Part shown: positions 1 through 6,504 of the stretch, in pieces
Layout of the letters: each line of letters opens with the position of its first letter
Numbering within the stretch: position 1 is the first letter of the stretch
From: JBBRLA01 sp038231615
GTDB lineage: Bacteria; Myxococcota_A; Polyangia; Palsa-1104; JAEUJZ01
Reading direction: 5' to 3'
Length of the DNA: 11,312 nucleotides
NCBI GenBank assembly: GCA_038231615.1
Contig: JBBRLA010000240.1
Span: 1-11,312 of the forward strand
Position numbers and translations under genes: made by a program
Notes under the pieces: generated by a model
What the model was told of the DNA's origin: nothing
What the model saw: the letters and a program-made list of their open reading frames with translations, nothing else
Databases searched by the model: none

Positions 1-1
1 C

Positions 2-643
2 CTGGTGACGACCAGCGGCTGGGATGCCGGCGGCGGGACGGCCCAGCGTTATGAACGTCCGGCTCCCGCGGGGCCATGGCACAAGGTGGGCAAGGGGTTC
101 CGGGTGGTCCTGGGCAAGGCCGGGCTCGCCTGGCGCAGCGATCAGGATGCTCCAGAGCCGCTGGTCGATGGACCGAAGAAGCGCGAAGGGGACCTGCGTT
201 CGCCCGCGGGGGTCATGCCCCTGGGCGATATGTGGGGTTACGATGACGAGGCCCCAAGGGGGGTCAAGGTCCCTTACCACCACGCCACCCAGGAAGACCG
301 TTGCGTCGACGACGTCAGCGCGCCGCAGTACGGTACGCTGCTCCCCGAACCCAAAGCCGGCGCCGCGTGGCGTTCCGCGGAGCGCATGCGCCGGGGAGAC
401 GAGTTGTACAAATACCTGATCGTGGTGAACTACAACATGGAGCACCCCAGGCCCGGGGCCGGGAGCTGCATCTTCCTGCACCTGCAACGTGACGCCAGCA
501 CGCCCACGGTGGGCTGCACCGCGATGGCCGAGCCGGACCTGCTGGCGATCTCGCGCTGGATGGACCCGAAGCGGCACCCGGTGCTGGTGCAGCTCCCCAA
601 GGGGGTGCTGCCGGCGGCACGCAAGGAGTGGAAGGTGCCGTGA
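2..643 (+). CDS. L,D-transpeptidase (YkuD-fold, COG3786-like), 5' truncated
   Basis: This encodes the C-terminal ~213 residues of a YkuD-fold L,D-transpeptidase-like protein. Such enzymes act in the periplasm, making or editing 3-3 or lipoprotein crosslinks on peptidoglycan stem peptides. The frame is open to the window edge. The first visible residues (LVTTSGWDAGGGTAQRYE) already belong to the core domain, so the GTG at 5 is internal and the true start and signal peptide lie upstream. Counting that GTG as residue 1, the catalytic signature is GSCIFLHL (153-160, His159) followed by TVGCTAM (168-174, nucleophile Cys171). This is the His...Gly-Cys arrangement of the YafK/COG3786-type branch, not the classical SHGC form. 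The upstream VVLGKAGLAW (34-43) and RSPAGVMPLG (65-74) blocks are also typical of that branch. The gene ends converging on the winged-helix gene, with 85 bp between stop codons. The family call is firm; the exact substrate is unknown. Confidence 0.88.
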   Translation: MVTTSGWDAGGGTAQRYERPAPAGPWHKVGKGFRVVLGKAGLAWRSDQDAPEPLVDGPKKREGDLRSPAGVMPLGDMWGYDDEAPRGVKVPYHHATQEDRCVDDVSAPQYGTLLPEPKAGAAWRSAERMRRGDELYKYLIVVNYNMEHPRPGAGSCIFLHLQRDASTPTVGCTAMAEPDLLAISRWMDPKRHPVLVQLPKGVLPAARKEWKVP

Positions 644-724
644 TCGGGGCCGGCGGCCACCCCCCCACTGCCATCGACCACGGCACCGTCGTGCTGGTGG
701 CCGATGGCGGCAAGGGCGGCCCGG

Positions 725-740
725 GTGCCTAAATAGGCAC
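725..740. terminator. Short palindrome between convergent genes
   Basis: Arms GTGCCT (725-730) and AGGCAC (735-740) flank AAAT. The element overlaps the stop codon (729-731) of the minus-strand winged-helix gene and lies 82 bp past the stop of the L,D-transpeptidase gene. A hairpin here could serve both convergent transcripts, but no T-tract follows on either strand and the stem has only 6 bp. Its role as a terminator is a guess from position. Confidence 0.3.
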
Positions 741-2522
741 GCCGCGACCGCTGGATGGCGGGTCGCGATCGCCGGATGGCGGCGAGCCGACTTGCCGGCC
801 CAGCTCCTCGATCGACTCCAGACGTTGGCGCCGGTTGCGTTCTTTATCCAGGGCGTTGAATCGAGCGTCGCCCAGCTCGTCGCGAATGAATGACTGCATC
901 GCCGCCAGTTCGTCATACACCGCCTGTCGCAGGCTGCGGTCCAGCGGCATCAGCGAGGCCCACACGATCCGGCCTTTCTGGTCGTCGTAGTCCCAGAAGC
1001 CGATCAGGCGCCCGCGGTCGAGGATCGCCGGCAGGTGCAGGCGGGTCACCTCGGAAAGCTGCCGCTGCCCGTGTTCCCAGTCCGGCACGCGCCGTTCGCC
1101 CAAGGCCGGGTCGACGAACGCGAGGTCCCGGCGCAGGTGGGTGAGGTGGTCGCGGTACGGCACGAAGGCCACGCTGGGGGCATCGCTGCGGGGCGGACGA
1201 TCGTTGTGCAGCGCGGCGAGATCTTCCCGCGGGAGCAGCCGGTCGGTGTCCGGGCCGACGGGGATGGCGTCCAGCGCGGTCAAGGCCTGCCGCGCCTCCC
1301 GCAGGGCGATGCCGGCGAAGACCGCGAAGTCCTTGGCCGTGGCCGGGCCGACCCAGCGGAGGTAACGCCGCGCCAGCTCTTGATTCATGGCGGGCCTGGA
1401 GAGCGGCTTGCCGCCCCCGTCGAAAGGCCCGGGCTGCCACAGGGCGTAACGATGGCGCTGCGTATCCAGCCGCCCGGTCAGGGAAATGCGCCGCACCTGG
1501 CCCTCGCCTTCCAGCCGACCCAGGGCGATCGGCAAGGTCGTCGCAAAGCCTTTCTTCTTTCCAATGTCGCCCAGGCTGCGGATGAGACCGGCGCCAAGTT
1601 GCTGGTGCAGCTCGTGGGGTTCCAGGGGGCCGCCGGCCAGGGCATCGAGCACCCCGGCGCACAAGGCGCCGAGCTCCTGATCGGTAAGTCCGCAGTGCTT
1701 ACGGGCGACCTCGACCTCGCCGGTTTCATGGGAAGCGCGCCCGGCCCACAGCGCCAGCGCCACGTCGCACGCGGGCACCAGCATGGTGCAACCGCGTACC
1801 GCGGGGACTTCGCAGATGCTGCCAGCGGCGAGCGCCTCGTCCACCCCGGCCCGGGGCAGCCGCGCCCGCGCGAAGAGCGCGATGTAGGGAAGCTGACCGC
1901 CCCCCGTATGCAGCCAGCCGGTGCGCTCGAGCACCTCGGCGACAGTGCCGCGCTGGGTATGCGGCAGCCCCTGACGAGCGAACCACAGTGCTTGCAGAAA
2001 CGGCATATCCATGACCAGCGGCGAAGGCTCTACAACGGGCGGCGAAGGCTCCACAACGGGCAGCGAAGGCTCTACAACGGGCGCTGATGCCTCATCGATG
2101 GGCGTTGATGGCTGAGCAGATTTAATCTCGACGGCCGCCTCCGCTTCGCCCGATGCCGCCACTTTTCGCCGCCGCCCGCGGCGCTTCTTTTCGACCCCCT
2201 GCGCGGACGCGACGACTGGCTCCGATTCGACCCAGGCAGCCGGCGCTGACATCGCCTCCGCTTCGCTCGATACCGCCACTTTTCGCCGCCGCCCCGGCCT
2301 CTTCGCCTTCCCGATGGGGACCTCTGGGCTTGTGCCAACCTCGTGGATCTTTTTCGCTAGCGCCAACCTGCGAAGGGTCTTCTTCAGCGCAACGACCGGC
2401 TCCTGCGGGAGATCGATCTTGGCTTCTTGTTTGGCTTCCTGCGCTTCGATGCTCCCGAAACGGCCCTTCTTGGTCTCCGGCCCCGTATGCGCAGTCTTTG
2501 TCTTCGTCGACATTCTTTTCAT
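729..2522 (-). CDS. Winged-helix protein of the YcaQ/AlkZ (HTH_42) DNA glycosylase superfamily with long basic N-terminal tail
   Basis: A 597-aa protein. Residues ~173-560 match the HTH_42/YcaQ-AlkZ superfamily, whose characterised members are DNA glycosylases that unhook crosslinks or remove bulky alkyl adducts. Visible family blocks are QLPYIALFARARL (210-222), VRGCTMLVPACDVALAL (242-258), LRWVGPATAKDFAVFAG (388-404), FVPYRDHLTHLRRDLAFVDP (453-472) and a C-terminal LPAILDRGRLIGFWDY (498-513). Residues 1-172 are disordered and basic, with two copies of a GRRRKVA..EAEA segment (77-90 and 116-129, AT-hook-like but lacking the GRP core) and three PVVEPSP-type heptads (148-168). In E. coli YcaQ and in AlkZ the catalytic motif is QxD or QxQ; here my alignment gives Q210-L-P212, so glycosylase activity is doubtful. 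The start ATG at 2522 has AGGA (2533-2536) 10 nt upstream; ATG 2513 is possible. In-frame sequence upstream to 3503 is antisense to the phosphatase and is excluded. Confidence 0.82.
   Translation of the reverse strand: MKRMSTKTKTAHTGPETKKGRFGSIEAQEAKQEAKIDLPQEPVVALKKTLRRLALAKKIHEVGTSPEVPIGKAKRPGRRRKVAVSSEAEAMSAPAAWVESEPVVASAQGVEKKRRGRRRKVAASGEAEAAVEIKSAQPSTPIDEASAPVVEPSLPVVEPSPPVVEPSPLVMDMPFLQALWFARQGLPHTQRGTVAEVLERTGWLHTGGGQLPYIALFARARLPRAGVDEALAAGSICEVPAVRGCTMLVPACDVALALWAGRASHETGEVEVARKHCGLTDQELGALCAGVLDALAGGPLEPHELHQQLGAGLIRSLGDIGKKKGFATTLPIALGRLEGEGQVRRISLTGRLDTQRHRYALWQPGPFDGGGKPLSRPAMNQELARRYLRWVGPATAKDFAVFAGIALREARQALTALDAIPVGPDTDRLLPREDLAALHNDRPPRSDAPSVAFVPYRDHLTHLRRDLAFVDPALGERRVPDWEHGQRQLSEVTRLHLPAILDRGRLIGFWDYDDQKGRIVWASLMPLDRSLRQAVYDELAAMQSFIRDELGDARFNALDKERNRRQRLESIEELGRQVGSPPSGDRDPPSSGRGVPI
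2020..2082. repeat. Three 21-bp tandem repeats coding PVVEPSP heptads
   Basis: Three near-identical 21-bp units (2020-2040, 2041-2061, 2062-2082) with core GGCGAAGGCTCTACAACGGG. They differ at only one or two positions. On the minus strand they encode the acidic/proline heptads of the linker between the basic tail and the winged-helix domain. A degenerate fourth unit follows at 2083-2103. The array keeps frame, so copy-number change would only alter linker length. Confidence 0.85.
2137..2294. repeat. 41-bp direct repeat inside the tail-coding region
   Basis: The copy at 2137-2177 and the copy at 2254-2294 differ at two positions by my count. Both contain CCGCCACTTTTCGCCGCCGC. They are 117 bp (39 codons) apart from start to start and give the two GRRRKVA-type basic blocks in the N-terminal tail of the winged-helix protein, which suggests the tail grew by segmental duplication. 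Confidence 0.85.
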
Positions 2523-2574
2523 GATGGCTGAATCCTGACAATCTCCAGCGACACGGGCAAGAGAGTTTTGCTGC

Positions 2575-2583
2575 TGATATACT
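2575..2583 (+). promoter_or_regulatory. Extended -10 promoter element for the phosphatase gene
   Basis: TGATATACT matches the extended -10 form TGnTATAAT with one mismatch. No convincing -35 is seen at 17 bp, as is common for extended -10 promoters. Only 8 bp separate it from the ATG at 2592, so transcription would start at or within a base or two of the start codon. The mRNA would be leaderless, which fits the absence of a Shine-Dalgarno sequence before that ATG. Confidence 0.5.
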
Positions 2584-2591
2584 TTTCTCCG

Positions 2592-3539
2592 ATGAGCCCC
2601 ACCCGACAACCACAGCGACGCGCGCATACTTTGCTCACCAGCGTTTTTCTTCTGCTCGCCCTCTCGCCCACCGCCCGCGCCGTCGACAAGGACCTCTTCA
2701 CCGGGGCCGCCCGCGTGGTGGCGGTGGGTGACATCCACGGCGATCAGGACAAGTTCCTCGCCGTTTTGCGCCTCGCCAGGTTGATCGACGACAAGGGCGA
2801 CTGGATCGGGGGCCAGGCCCATCTGGTCCAGACCGGCGACATTCTCGACCGCGGGCCCGATTCGCGCAAGGTAATGGACCACCTCATGCGGCTGGAGACG
2901 CAAGCCCGGAAAGCCGGCGGTCACGTTCATGCCCTCATCGGCAACCACGAGGCCATGAACCTGATCGGCGACCTGCGCTACGTCTCCGATGGCGAATTCG
3001 CCGCCTTCGGCGATCCCCCCCGCGGCACCCCGATCCCGCGCGTCCCCACCGGCAGCTACCCGGGCCTGCAGGCGGCGTTCTCCCCGCAGGGCAAGTACGG
3101 CGCATGGATCCTCACCCACAACGCCATCGTCAAGATCGACGGCACCCTTTTCCTTCACGGCGGCATCAGCCCCAAATACCAGGGCCGCGATCTCCACGAG
3201 ATAAACCAGGCCATCCGCCAGGAACTCGCCGGCCGGAAAGACCCTCGCACCGGCATCGCCATGGACCCGGACGGGCCCTTGTGGTACCGCGGCCTCGCCG
3301 AGTCGGGGCAGGAGCAGGTGCAGAAGCGCCAGGTCCAGCAACTCCTCACCGGCCAGAAGGCGCGGCGCATGGTCATCGGCCACACCGTGCAAGACCTGGG
3401 GATCACCCTGCGCTACGACGACCAGCTCATCCTGATCGACGTGGGCATGTCCTCCCGCATGCTCAACGCCCCGGCCGCCTGCCTGCTCATCGAGCCGGGG
3501 CACGGCGGCAGCGCCGACAAGATCAGCATCCTAAAGTAG
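2592..3539 (+). CDS. Exported Shewanella-like PPP-family phosphatase (metallophosphoesterase)
   Basis: A 315-aa metallophosphoesterase with the full PPP phosphatase signature: GDIHG (46-50), GDILDRG (82-88), GNHE (117-120), HGGISP (189-194) and IGHT (262-265). These give the expected Asp, His and Asn ligands for a two-metal centre and the His/Asp catalytic pair. The LWYRG block (230-234) and overall length resemble the Shewanella-like phosphatase group, known from proteobacteria, plants and apicomplexans; members can act on phosphotyrosine or phosphoserine/threonine. Residues 1-30 form a signal peptide: basic start with RR at 9-10, hydrophobic core TLLTSVFLLLALS, and a cleavage-type ARA at 28-30. 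The enzyme is therefore probably periplasmic. The start is taken at ATG 2592; the TTG at 2568 lies upstream of the putative promoter and would add residues before the signal peptide. The gene is divergent from the winged-helix gene across 69 bp. The natural substrate is not predictable. Confidence 0.87.
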   Translation: MSPTRQPQRRAHTLLTSVFLLLALSPTARAVDKDLFTGAARVVAVGDIHGDQDKFLAVLRLARLIDDKGDWIGGQAHLVQTGDILDRGPDSRKVMDHLMRLETQARKAGGHVHALIGNHEAMNLIGDLRYVSDGEFAAFGDPPRGTPIPRVPTGSYPGLQAAFSPQGKYGAWILTHNAIVKIDGTLFLHGGISPKYQGRDLHEINQAIRQELAGRKDPRTGIAMDPDGPLWYRGLAESGQEQVQKRQVQQLLTGQKARRMVIGHTVQDLGITLRYDDQLILIDVGMSSRMLNAPAACLLIEPGHGGSADKISILK

Positions 3540-3662
3540 CGCCTGCACACGACCCATGCCTTCCCCAGCAACCCGCGCCGCCCCCAGGAACCAACCCGCG
3601 GCAGCCCTTGTCCCCGCCCGAAAACGCCGCTACCTTGCGCTCGTCCCGATCTCTGCCACTCT

Positions 3663-3668
3663 TATATA
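3663..3668 (+). promoter_or_regulatory. Possible -10 box (TATATA) before the aldolase gene
   Basis: TATATA stands out in a GC-rich 142-bp intergenic stretch (3540-3681) that otherwise shows no gene, hairpin or terminator. There is no good -35 at 17 bp; TTGCGC at 3635-3640 is 22 bp away. A start 7 bp downstream would fall inside the Shine-Dalgarno sequence, which weakens the call. The alternative TCTTAT (3660-3665) sits 19 bp from TTGCGC. Confidence 0.25.
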
Positions 3669-3669
3669 G

Positions 3670-3676
3670 AAAGGAG
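3670..3676 (+). promoter_or_regulatory. Strong ribosome binding site that fixes the GTG start at 3682
   Basis: AAAGGAG lies 5 nt before the GTG at 3682. It supports this non-ATG codon as the start of the aldolase-like gene; no upstream ATG in this frame competes. Confidence 0.8.
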
Positions 3677-3681
3677 CGACC

Positions 3682-5133
3682 GTGAAGACCACCCTCACGC
3701 CAGAGCAGCTCGTCGGCCCCTCAGGCCGCCTTCGCGAGGCCAACCTCGCCTTCGCCGGCCGCTACCCCGGCGAGGGCGAAAAGCGCCAGCCCGTGCACAC
3801 CGTCTATGGCGGTGCCCACCTGTTCACCGCCGACTCCGCCGCCAAGCTGGGCGCCCTGGCACAGCGCGCCCTTTCTCAGTACGCCCCGGATTTTGTCACC
3901 TTCGCCCGCGCCATCGGCCTCATGGGAGCCGAGCGGCTGCCCACCTCCTTCGCCGAGTCCGAGGCCCTGCGCGCCCAGGTCGAACGCGACCCCATCAGCG
4001 CCCGCGCCGGCAACGCCCCTGCCTGGCTGGCCCACACCCTGTACCAGCGGGTGCTGGAGAAGCTCCGCCGCGAACCGGTCGAGGACTTCCGCATCGACTT
4101 CGAGGACGGCTACGGCAACCGCCCCGACGCCGAAGAGGACGGCCACGCCGCCGCCGCCGCCAACGAGATCACCAAAGGTTTCCAGGCCGGCACCCTGCCC
4201 CCTTTTATCGGCATCCGCATCAAGCCCTTCACCGAGGACCTGCGCGCCCGGAGCATCCGCACCCTCGACCTCTTTCTGACCACCCTGCTGGCGCCGAGTT
4301 CCGGCACCTCCGGGCACCTCCCAGACAACTTCGTAGTGACGCTGCCCAAGGTGACCGTGCCCGAGCAGGTGGCGGTGCTGGCCGACCTCTGCGATCTCTT
4401 CGAGTCCCGCTTTAATCTCCCCACAGGCTCGCTGCGCTTCGAGGTGATGATCGAGACGCCGCAGTCGATCCTCGACTGGCGCGGGCAGTCCGCGGTCCCC
4501 TCGCTGGTAGCCGCCGGCAGGGGTCGGTGCACCGCCGCCCACCTGGGGACCTACGATTACACAGCTGGCTGCAACATCACCGCCGCCTACCAGGCCATGG
4601 ACCACCCCGCCTGCGACTTCGCCAAGCATGTCATGCAGGTCTGCCTGGCCGGCACCGGCGTCTGGCTCTCCGATGGGGCGACCAACGTAATGCCGGTGGC
4701 CCCGCACCGCGTCGTTCCGGGCGGCCCGCCGCTCAGCGCGCAGCAGATGCTGGAGAACCAGGCCGCGGTACACGGGGCCTGGCGCCTGCACTGCCGGCAC
4801 ATCCGTCATTCGCTGGTGCAGGCCTACTACCAGGGCTGGGACCTGCACCCCGCCCAACTCCCCACACGCTACGCCTCGGTGTACGCCTTCTTCCTGGAGG
4901 GGCTCGATGCCGCCTCCGAGCGGCTGAAAAACTTCGTCGAAAAGGCGGCGCAGGCCACGCTGGTGGGCGATGTCTTCGACGATGCCGCCACCGGACAGGG
5001 CCTGCTGAACTTCTTCCTCCGCGGCCTCTCGTGCGGCGCGATCCGCGAGGACGAGGCCCTGGCCACCGGGCTGACCCTTGCAGAGCTGCGGTCGCGCTCT
5101 TTCCTGAAGATCCTGCAAGGGCGGCGCGGCTAG
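3682..5133 (+). CDS. HpcH/HpaI aldolase / citrate-lyase-beta-like protein (DUF6986 type)
   Basis: A 483-aa TIM-barrel protein of the pyruvate/phosphoenolpyruvate-binding superfamily, in the long branch often annotated as 'aldolase' or 'phosphoenolpyruvate kinase' (DUF6986). Key blocks are RIDFEDGYG (137-145, acidic metal-site region), IGIRIKPF (176-183), FEVMIETPQSI (253-263, matching the conserved Glu-x-Pro of citrate lyase beta/HpcH enzymes), AAHLGTYDYTAGCNI (285-299) and WLSDGATNVMPVAPHR (328-343). The C-terminal ~140 residues are mainly helical and specific to this branch. It has no signal peptide, so it is cytoplasmic. The family is expected to cleave or form C-C bonds next to a 2-oxoacid with a divalent metal, but the reaction of this branch is, as far as I know, not established. 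Neighbours (a secreted phosphatase 142 bp upstream and a lipoprotein downstream) give no pathway hint, so it looks monocistronic. The start is supported by AAAGGAG. Confidence 0.8.
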   Translation: MKTTLTPEQLVGPSGRLREANLAFAGRYPGEGEKRQPVHTVYGGAHLFTADSAAKLGALAQRALSQYAPDFVTFARAIGLMGAERLPTSFAESEALRAQVERDPISARAGNAPAWLAHTLYQRVLEKLRREPVEDFRIDFEDGYGNRPDAEEDGHAAAAANEITKGFQAGTLPPFIGIRIKPFTEDLRARSIRTLDLFLTTLLAPSSGTSGHLPDNFVVTLPKVTVPEQVAVLADLCDLFESRFNLPTGSLRFEVMIETPQSILDWRGQSAVPSLVAAGRGRCTAAHLGTYDYTAGCNITAAYQAMDHPACDFAKHVMQVCLAGTGVWLSDGATNVMPVAPHRVVPGGPPLSAQQMLENQAAVHGAWRLHCRHIRHSLVQAYYQGWDLHPAQLPTRYASVYAFFLEGLDAASERLKNFVEKAAQATLVGDVFDDAATGQGLLNFFLRGLSCGAIREDEALATGLTLAELRSRSFLKILQGRRG

Positions 5134-5164
5134 CCACCCTTCTGTAAAACTTCTGCACAGCTGC

Positions 5165-5173
5165 TGTTATAGT
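5165..5173 (+). promoter_or_regulatory. Extended -10 promoter element for the lipoprotein gene
   Basis: TGTTATAGT matches TGnTATAAT with one mismatch, in the 68-bp gap after the aldolase gene. A start near 5180 gives a leader of ~22 nt that keeps the complete ribosome binding site at 5189-5196. The -35 region (TAAAAC, 5145-5150) is poor. The same extended -10 type precedes the phosphatase gene. Confidence 0.55.
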
Positions 5174-5188
5174 GCGCCTGCCACATCC

Positions 5189-5196
5189 AAAGGAGG
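5189..5196 (+). promoter_or_regulatory. Near-consensus ribosome binding site of the lipoprotein gene
   Basis: AAAGGAGG is placed 5 nt before ATG 5202. It decides in favour of that ATG over the in-frame GTG at 5172, which overlaps the -10 box. Confidence 0.85.
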
Positions 5197-5201
5197 CACG
5201 A

Positions 5202-6428
5202 ATGTACAGTACGCTGCGGAAGAAACTGATGTTGTCAGCTCTGGTGCTCACCGCGGCGTGTGGCCCCAAAGGCCCTCCTGATCTGGGGTTCCCTCCAGAC
5301 GCCGGCGAGCCCGATCTCGGCGCCCCCGCGGACCTTGGTGCCGGCCCTGACCTGCGCCCCGAGCGAGACATGACCGGGATGCCAACCGACCTGGCCGGGA
5401 GCGGCGACCTGACGGGGAACAGCGACCTGACGGGGAGCAGCGACCTGCCGGCGATGCCGCCCGACCTGGCGCGAAGCGGCGATCTGGCGACGATGCCCGA
5501 CCTGCCGGCGATGCCCGACTTGCCGGCGATGCCCGACTTGCCGGCGATGCCCGACTTGCCGGCGATGCCCGACTTGCCGATGATGTTCGACCTGAAACGG
5601 CCGGACCTGAGCGCCGATGGGGGAATCTGTGACGGCGGCACCGTGCCAGTGGATCTGCGCGCCGCGCCGACCGGGCACATGATCCATCCCAAGGAGATCG
5701 GCGCCTCCTGCCTGGCCACCACGGACTGTACCCAGGGCACCAAGCCCGTGTGCTGGACCGCGACCCTCTTCAACAAAGCGATGTATCTGCCCGTGGCGGG
5801 GGGCTATTGCAGCTCTTCCGCCTGCACCGCGGACAGTGACTGCGGCAGCGGCAACCTGTGCGTGGATTTCGGTGCCGAAGGCAAGACCTGCATCGCCGGC
5901 TGTGCCGACGCGGTCACCTGCCGCCACCCGGGCTACGTATGCACCCTGCTGAGCGTCTCCGGCGGGATGGTCCAGGCCGGCTGCTTTCCCGACAGCAACT
6001 TCGATTGCAACCCCGAGAGCACGACCCCTTGCACCGACGCGGCCACCGGCGGGCTCGGGGCCTGCTTGCGCGCGGCCGTCGAGGACGACCATGGTGGCAC
6101 GTGCCATGCCCTGTGCCAGCCGGGCGACGCCTGCGACCCCGACATCTTCGGTGAGAATACCGCCTGCATCGAGATCGATCTGACTCAGTCCGGAGATTTC
6201 TTTCGCGGTACGGCCTGCATCCCCAACGCGCCGATGCCCCTTGCCCCGGGCGCCGCATGCACCAATGTGACCGACTGCATTCCAGGCTATGAGTGCGACG
6301 TGCTCATGGGCGGCACCGGCACGTGCCAGAAGCTGTGCCACCTGGGCAAGCCCACCCCGGCCTGTCCCGCCGGCACCACCTGCAAGAACGTCTTCGGCCT
6401 GTGCGACGGCGCCGGCCTGTGCGAATGA
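5202..6428 (+). CDS. Surface lipoprotein with (PDLPAM)n stalk and Cys-rich ectodomain
   Basis: A 408-aa predicted lipoprotein of unknown function. Residues 1-20 are a lipoprotein signal (KK at 7-8, hydrophobic core, lipobox-like LTAAC with Cys20; Thr instead of Leu at -3). Residues ~27-136 form a stalk of Asp-Leu units, first irregular (GSGDLTGNSDLTGSSDLP), then near-perfect PAMPDL hexads at ~96-126. Such stretches are probably extended and flexible, and are common in predicted myxobacterial surface lipoproteins. Residues 143-407 contain 30 cysteines, an even number that allows 15 disulphides, in spacings such as C-x5-C and C-x-A-D-S-D-C (203-240, 353-407). This recalls Dickkopf/EGF-like Cys-rich modules but matches no single domain I can name. 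The gene has its own promoter and ribosome binding site and ends in an intrinsic terminator, so it is a single-gene unit. It is likely anchored in the outer membrane and exposed; the ligand is unknown. Confidence 0.85.
   Translation: MYSTLRKKLMLSALVLTAACGPKGPPDLGFPPDAGEPDLGAPADLGAGPDLRPERDMTGMPTDLAGSGDLTGNSDLTGSSDLPAMPPDLARSGDLATMPDLPAMPDLPAMPDLPAMPDLPAMPDLPMMFDLKRPDLSADGGICDGGTVPVDLRAAPTGHMIHPKEIGASCLATTDCTQGTKPVCWTATLFNKAMYLPVAGGYCSSSACTADSDCGSGNLCVDFGAEGKTCIAGCADAVTCRHPGYVCTLLSVSGGMVQAGCFPDSNFDCNPESTTPCTDAATGGLGACLRAAVEDDHGGTCHALCQPGDACDPDIFGENTACIEIDLTQSGDFFRGTACIPNAPMPLAPGAACTNVTDCIPGYECDVLMGGTGTCQKLCHLGKPTPACPAGTTCKNVFGLCDGAGLCE
5492..5578 (+). repeat. 18-bp tandem repeat coding the PAMPDL stalk
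   Basis: 4.8 copies of GATGCCCGACTTGCCGGC. Units 2-4 (5510-5563) and the partial fifth are identical; unit 1 has one change (ACC for ACT). Near-identity at DNA level, including third positions, shows recent expansion or ongoing homogenisation. The array is bounded by degenerate units with the same 6-residue Asp-Leu rhythm on both sides. Confidence 0.92.
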
Positions 6429-6481
6429 GCCGCTGAATTCGCCCCGCCCACCGGCTATCCCTACGGCCACATGGGCCCAGA

Positions 6482-6504
6482 GTAGACCCACCGGGCTACT
6501 TTTT
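6482..6504 (+). terminator. Intrinsic terminator of the lipoprotein gene
   Basis: The stem pairs GTAG-CCC (6482-6485 and 6487-6489, one bulged A at 6486) with GGGCTAC (6493-6499). The loop is ACC and five Ts follow directly (6500-6504). It lies 53 bp after the lipoprotein stop. The descending arm and T-tract overlap the last codons (Lys-Lys-stop) of the convergent TPR gene, so the two genes share this DNA. Confidence 0.72.

Noticed and set aside
640..732. 30-codon plus-strand frame starting GTG over the L,D-transpeptidase stop (GTGA overlap)
   Set aside because: No ribosome binding site, Gly-rich composition and no hydrophobic or known motif; more likely chance.
1035..2087. 350-aa plus-strand open frame across the winged-helix gene
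   Set aside because: Antisense shadow caused by high GC at third positions; no recognisable domain, while the minus strand encodes clear family blocks.
2523..3503. In-frame minus-strand extension that would make the winged-helix protein 924 aa
   Set aside because: It is antisense to a phosphatase with complete motifs and a signal peptide, its translation is low-complexity, and ATG 2522 gives a sensible start.
3721..5118. 465-aa minus-strand open frame opposite the aldolase gene
   Set aside because: Val/Gly/Ala/Glu-rich shadow translation with no ribosome binding site; the plus strand has conserved motifs and a strong ribosome binding site.
4733..6491. Two long minus-strand frames (347 and 418 aa) with SGIAGK and HRRQVG repeats opposite the lipoprotein gene
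   Set aside because: Their repeats are just the 18-bp PAMPDL-coding units read from the other strand; no start signals or domains.
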